8,317 nucleotides of DNA from JALOOE01 sp964423545 (GTDB taxonomy: Bacteria > Chloroflexota > Anaerolineae > CG2-30-64-16). The notes under the pieces were generated by a model. The model did not search any database and had not been told where the DNA came from. It saw only the letters and a list, made by a program, of their open reading frames with translations. Position numbers and translations under genes: made by a program. Location: NCBI GenBank assembly GCA_964423545.1, contig CAYRFV010000251.1, positions 1-8,317 of the forward strand, read 5' to 3'. How positions within the stretch are numbered: the first letter of the stretch is position 1; every line of letters starts with the position of its first letter. Positions 6,318-8,317 of this stretch are shown piece by piece.

Positions 6318-6349
6318 GCGACGCCCTGGTTCAGTTCACCGGGCGTCGC
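6318..6349 (+). repeat. Hairpin between secA and the ATPase gene
   Basis: GCGACGCCC (6318-6326) and GGGCGTCGC (6341-6349) are exact reverse complements, and GGT (6328-6330) can pair with ACC (6338-6340) to lengthen the stem. No T run follows, so it is not a classical intrinsic terminator. It sits between the secA stop and the next start, in a 138-base spacer where I see no clear promoter. Confidence 0.65.
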
Positions 6350-6419
6350 GGCGAGCATCGTCGGATGGGCGGGGGCCTTCTGTCTGGCAGCTAGCCGGCA
6401 AAGAAGTTGAAAGCACAAC

Positions 6420-7823
6420 ATGACCACATCCGACATCGCCCAAGCTCGCGCACTCTTGCGGAAGCAGGCCCTGCCCCGGCAGGCCGATCTGTCGACCCTA
6501 TTCGCCGCCGTGCGTGACATGCACTGTGTGTCAGTGGTCGGCGTCAGCAACCTCGGCAAGTCGGCCCTGCTGCGCTCCCTGACCGACTCGGAAATGCAGA
6601 AGCGCTACCTGGGCGCTGAAGCGACCGGCTACCTGCCGATCTACATCGACTTGAACCAGATGCTCGATATGACCGAGCAGGCGTTCTACGAGTTGGTGCT
6701 GCGGTGCGCCATCGATGTGTTGGACGCACAAGCGCAGAGTGGGGCGGCGCCGGTGTTGCAGCGCGTGCGAACCGCCTACGATATCCTTGTGAAACCGGCC
6801 AGCGACTTTCAGGTGCCCCTCAGCTTCGCGCAGGCAATGGCCGCAGTCGGCGACCTGCTGCCCCAGAAGGTGGCGTTCCTTTTCGATGAGCTGGATGGTC
6901 CTGTCTGCGAGATCGACGGCCGCGTCTTCCTCAACCTGCGAGCGCTGAAAGACAAGCACTGGCAGGGCCTGACCTATGTCACGGCGACGAACCGCCGGCT
7001 GGAGCAGTTGGGTCAGGATGGGGATGTCGCCGAATTTGCTGAGCTGTTCTCGCGGCACGTGCTCTACATTTCGCCTCTGAACGACGCGGAGTCCGCCGAT
7101 TTCGTGGCGCGGTTCGCAGCCGAGGAGGGAGTGACTTTCAGTGAGGAAGACCTGAGCTTCATTCAGCTCTGGGCGGGTGGCCATCCCGGGTTGCTGGAGG
7201 CGATTTGCCATCTGCTCGGTTCGCTGACCGGCCGGCCGGTGCGCGACGCGACCCAGGATTGGATCATTCAGCGTCGCGCAGCGGAGTTGATCCCGCAGGA
7301 CACCAACATCCAGACGGAGTGTCACAACATCTGGGGCGACTTGATGCCGCAGGAGCACGATGCGCTGTTGTCTCTCTTCGGCGCAGCCGGCGCGAAAAAC
7401 CTGCCCGGCATGGACTCGTTGATTGCCCAGCGTCTGGTGGTGGGTCAGGGGGCGGAGCGTCGCATCTTTGCCCGCGCCTTCGCGGAGTTTGTCCAGCGCC
7501 AAGCCACGGTCCGAAGGCCCGGCGCCAGCGGCATTCGCGTCGATTCGGAGAGCGGCGAAGTGTGGGTGAGCGGCGTTCAGGCGCCCACGCTGACCAACCT
7601 GGAGTATCGGCTGCTGCTGCTGCTCTATGGACGCCTCGGGAAGATCGTCACGAAATACGAGGTGGTGGAAGCCGTCTGGGGCGAAGACTATATCGATGAC
7701 GTCGACGACGCGCGCATCGAGAAGCTCGTCAGTCGTCTGCGCCAGAAGCTGGAGCCGGATGCGGCCAACCCGCGTTTCGTGCTCACCGTGCGAGGCCGCG
7801 GCTATAAGTTGGCAGAGGGTTGA
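6420..7823 (+). CDS. P-loop ATPase fused to OmpR/PhoB-type winged-helix DNA-binding domain
   Basis: A 467-residue soluble protein and probable DNA-binding regulator. The N-terminal two thirds form an ATPase: Walker A GVSNLGKS (41-48), Walker B VAFLFDE (151-157), a sensor-1-like TYVTATN (185-191) and a GGHPGLLE motif (253-260) resembling the lid of archaeal-type/STAND-like ATPases. The C-terminal part, about 373-467, is a Trans_reg_C winged helix: a short beta strand region, LTNLEYRLLLLL (391-402), IVTKYEVVEAVWG (409-421), the recognition-helix segment ARIEKLVSRLRQKLE (431-445) and the closing wing TVRGRGYKL (456-464). There is no receiver domain, so control probably comes through nucleotide binding or a partner rather than phosphotransfer. 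The ATG at 6420 has only a poor purine-rich ribosome site (AAAGAAG). It follows secA by 138 bases and precedes a PspA/IM30 gene. Target genes and signal are unknown. Confidence 0.88.
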   Translation: MTTSDIAQARALLRKQALPRQADLSTLFAAVRDMHCVSVVGVSNLGKSALLRSLTDSEMQKRYLGAEATGYLPIYIDLNQMLDMTEQAFYELVLRCAIDVLDAQAQSGAAPVLQRVRTAYDILVKPASDFQVPLSFAQAMAAVGDLLPQKVAFLFDELDGPVCEIDGRVFLNLRALKDKHWQGLTYVTATNRRLEQLGQDGDVAEFAELFSRHVLYISPLNDAESADFVARFAAEEGVTFSEEDLSFIQLWAGGHPGLLEAICHLLGSLTGRPVRDATQDWIIQRRAAELIPQDTNIQTECHNIWGDLMPQEHDALLSLFGAAGAKNLPGMDSLIAQRLVVGQGAERRIFARAFAEFVQRQATVRRPGASGIRVDSESGEVWVSGVQAPTLTNLEYRLLLLLYGRLGKIVTKYEVVEAVWGEDYIDDVDDARIEKLVSRLRQKLEPDAANPRFVLTVRGRGYKLAEG

Positions 7824-7833
7824 AACAGGGGCG

Positions 7834-7889
7834 TGCGGTTCGCAGCCGGGCCGGGAGGCGACAACCTGCCGGCTCGGCCCCGAATCGCA
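7834..7889 (+). repeat. Long imperfect hairpin after the ATPase gene
   Basis: TGCGGTTCG (7834-7842) pairs with CGAATCGCA (7881-7889) with one G-T wobble, and GGGCCGGG (7848-7855) pairs with CTCGGCCC (7873-7880), also with one wobble. A five-base bulge lies on the 5' side. There is no T run, so it may be a 3'-end stabilising structure or a non-classical terminator. Confidence 0.6.
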
Positions 7890-7941
7890 AACGATTGTCA
7901 GCGTTGCGTCGGCTATCGGTCAAGCGATCCTGACCCGCCGA

Positions 7942-7950
7942 TGGTAGCAT
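7942..7950 (+). promoter_or_regulatory. Possible extended -10 promoter for the PspA/IM30 gene
   Basis: TGG followed by TAGCAT (7945-7950) resembles an extended -10 element, about 89 bases before the gene. No convincing -35 box is present. The rest of 7951-8027 shows nothing recognisable, and no sigma54-type -24/-12 promoter of the enterobacterial psp kind is evident. Confidence 0.35.
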
Positions 7951-8038
7951 CGCGCAAGTGCGCAGATCGATTACGGCGTCGATTCGCCGCCGTCTAGTCC
8001 GAAATCAACATTCGAAATCCAAGATCCGGAGGACACTG

Positions 8039-8317
8039 ATGGCATCCCTGCTCGAAAAGGTCAACACGCTCATTTCCGCAAATCTGCACTGGATGGTGGA
8101 CCAGGCCCTTAAGCAGAATTCCATCGCCGTCATCAATCAATACATCCGCGAGGTTGAGGACAACCTGGACGATTTGACTGACGCGGTGGCGACAGTGGGC
8201 GGCAACGTCAAGACGATTCGCCGCAAACGCGATGAGTTCCAGGCCAAGGCGGACGAGCTCGACCGCAACATCGACATCTTTCTGCGGGAAGGCCGGGATG
8301 ACCTGGCCGCGGCTGCG
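8039..8317 (+). CDS. PspA/IM30 (Vipp1) family protein, N-terminal part
   Basis: The frame opens at ATG 8039 with GGAGG at 8028-8032, six bases upstream, and runs through 93 codons to the window edge without a stop. The N terminus (MASLLEKVNTLISANLHWMV) is the amphipathic first helix typical of PspA/IM30 proteins, which bind stressed membranes and assemble into ESCRT-III-like rings or rods. It is followed by the family signature region with INQYIREVEDNLDDL (residues about 36-50) and then a long charged heptad-like stretch expected to form the coiled-coil hairpin. Family members are usually about 220-250 residues, so well under half is visible. The role would be membrane maintenance under envelope stress, at the cytoplasmic face. 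The upstream ATPase-winged-helix gene is a possible regulator by position only. Family assignment is good; assignment to PspA rather than Vipp1 or another paralogue is not possible here. Confidence 0.85.
   Translation, partial: MASLLEKVNTLISANLHWMVDQALKQNSIAVINQYIREVEDNLDDLTDAVATVGGNVKTIRRKRDEFQAKADELDRNIDIFLREGRDDLAAAA

Noticed and set aside
6531..7502. Open frame on the - strand (323 codons) inside the ATPase gene
   Set aside because: The + strand has intact Walker motifs and a winged-helix domain over the same bases, and the antisense translation has no family features.
1..8317. CRISPR array, insertion sequence, prophage or defence island
   Set aside because: No regularly spaced repeats, transposase or integrase motifs, terminal inverted repeats, tRNA genes or known defence domains were seen. 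The content is housekeeping plus one regulator.

Overview
The window looks like a GC-rich chromosomal segment from a Chloroflexota (Chloroflexi) bacterium, probably Anaerolineae or a related class, taken from a draft or metagenomic assembly. The lineage call rests on the SecA sequence, which carries two insertions I associate with Chloroflexota SecA. It is also supported by the Trp T-box leader, the ATPase/winged-helix fusion and the divergent PspA/IM30 protein. The draft-assembly call rests on a 10-N gap inside trpB and an isolated frameshift inside an otherwise intact secA. Every recognised gene is on the + strand.

Layout: (1) 1-118, the last 38 codons of an unrecognised gene, closed by a strong intrinsic terminator (143-170). 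(2) 215-597, a near-consensus sigma70-type promoter and a thioredoxin with a WCAPC active site. (3) 632-1030, a second excellent promoter and a complete tryptophan-specific T-box leader (specifier UGG, T-box bulge UGGC, mutually exclusive antiterminator and terminator). (4) 1189-2679, a TrpB2-type tryptophan synthase beta chain interrupted by the assembly gap and about 100 bp of dubious GC-rich sequence. (5) 2736-3090, a self-contained unit with promoter, a perfect 10-bp leader hairpin, a 65-residue protein with paired CxxC and HxxC motifs, and a strong terminator. (6) 3206-6281, secA with an extended -10 promoter, split by an apparent 5-nt deletion near 5351. (7) 6420-7823, an ATPase fused to an OmpR/PhoB-type DNA-binding domain. 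(8) 8039-8317, the start of a PspA/IM30-family gene that runs off the window.

How the genes fit together: most units have their own promoter or terminator, so this is a string of short transcripts rather than one operon. The clearest regulatory logic is at trpB2: uncharged tRNA-Trp should stabilise the antiterminator and let transcription into a tryptophan-forming enzyme. SecA (export motor) and PspA/IM30 (membrane maintenance) are both envelope genes. The ATPase with a DNA-binding domain between them could be a local regulator, but that is inference from position only.

I see no CRISPR array, transposon, tRNA, rRNA or defence system. The most useful observations are the T-box, the two probable assembly defects in otherwise conserved genes, the uncharacterised small zinc-type protein with its structured leader, and the ATPase-winged-helix protein.
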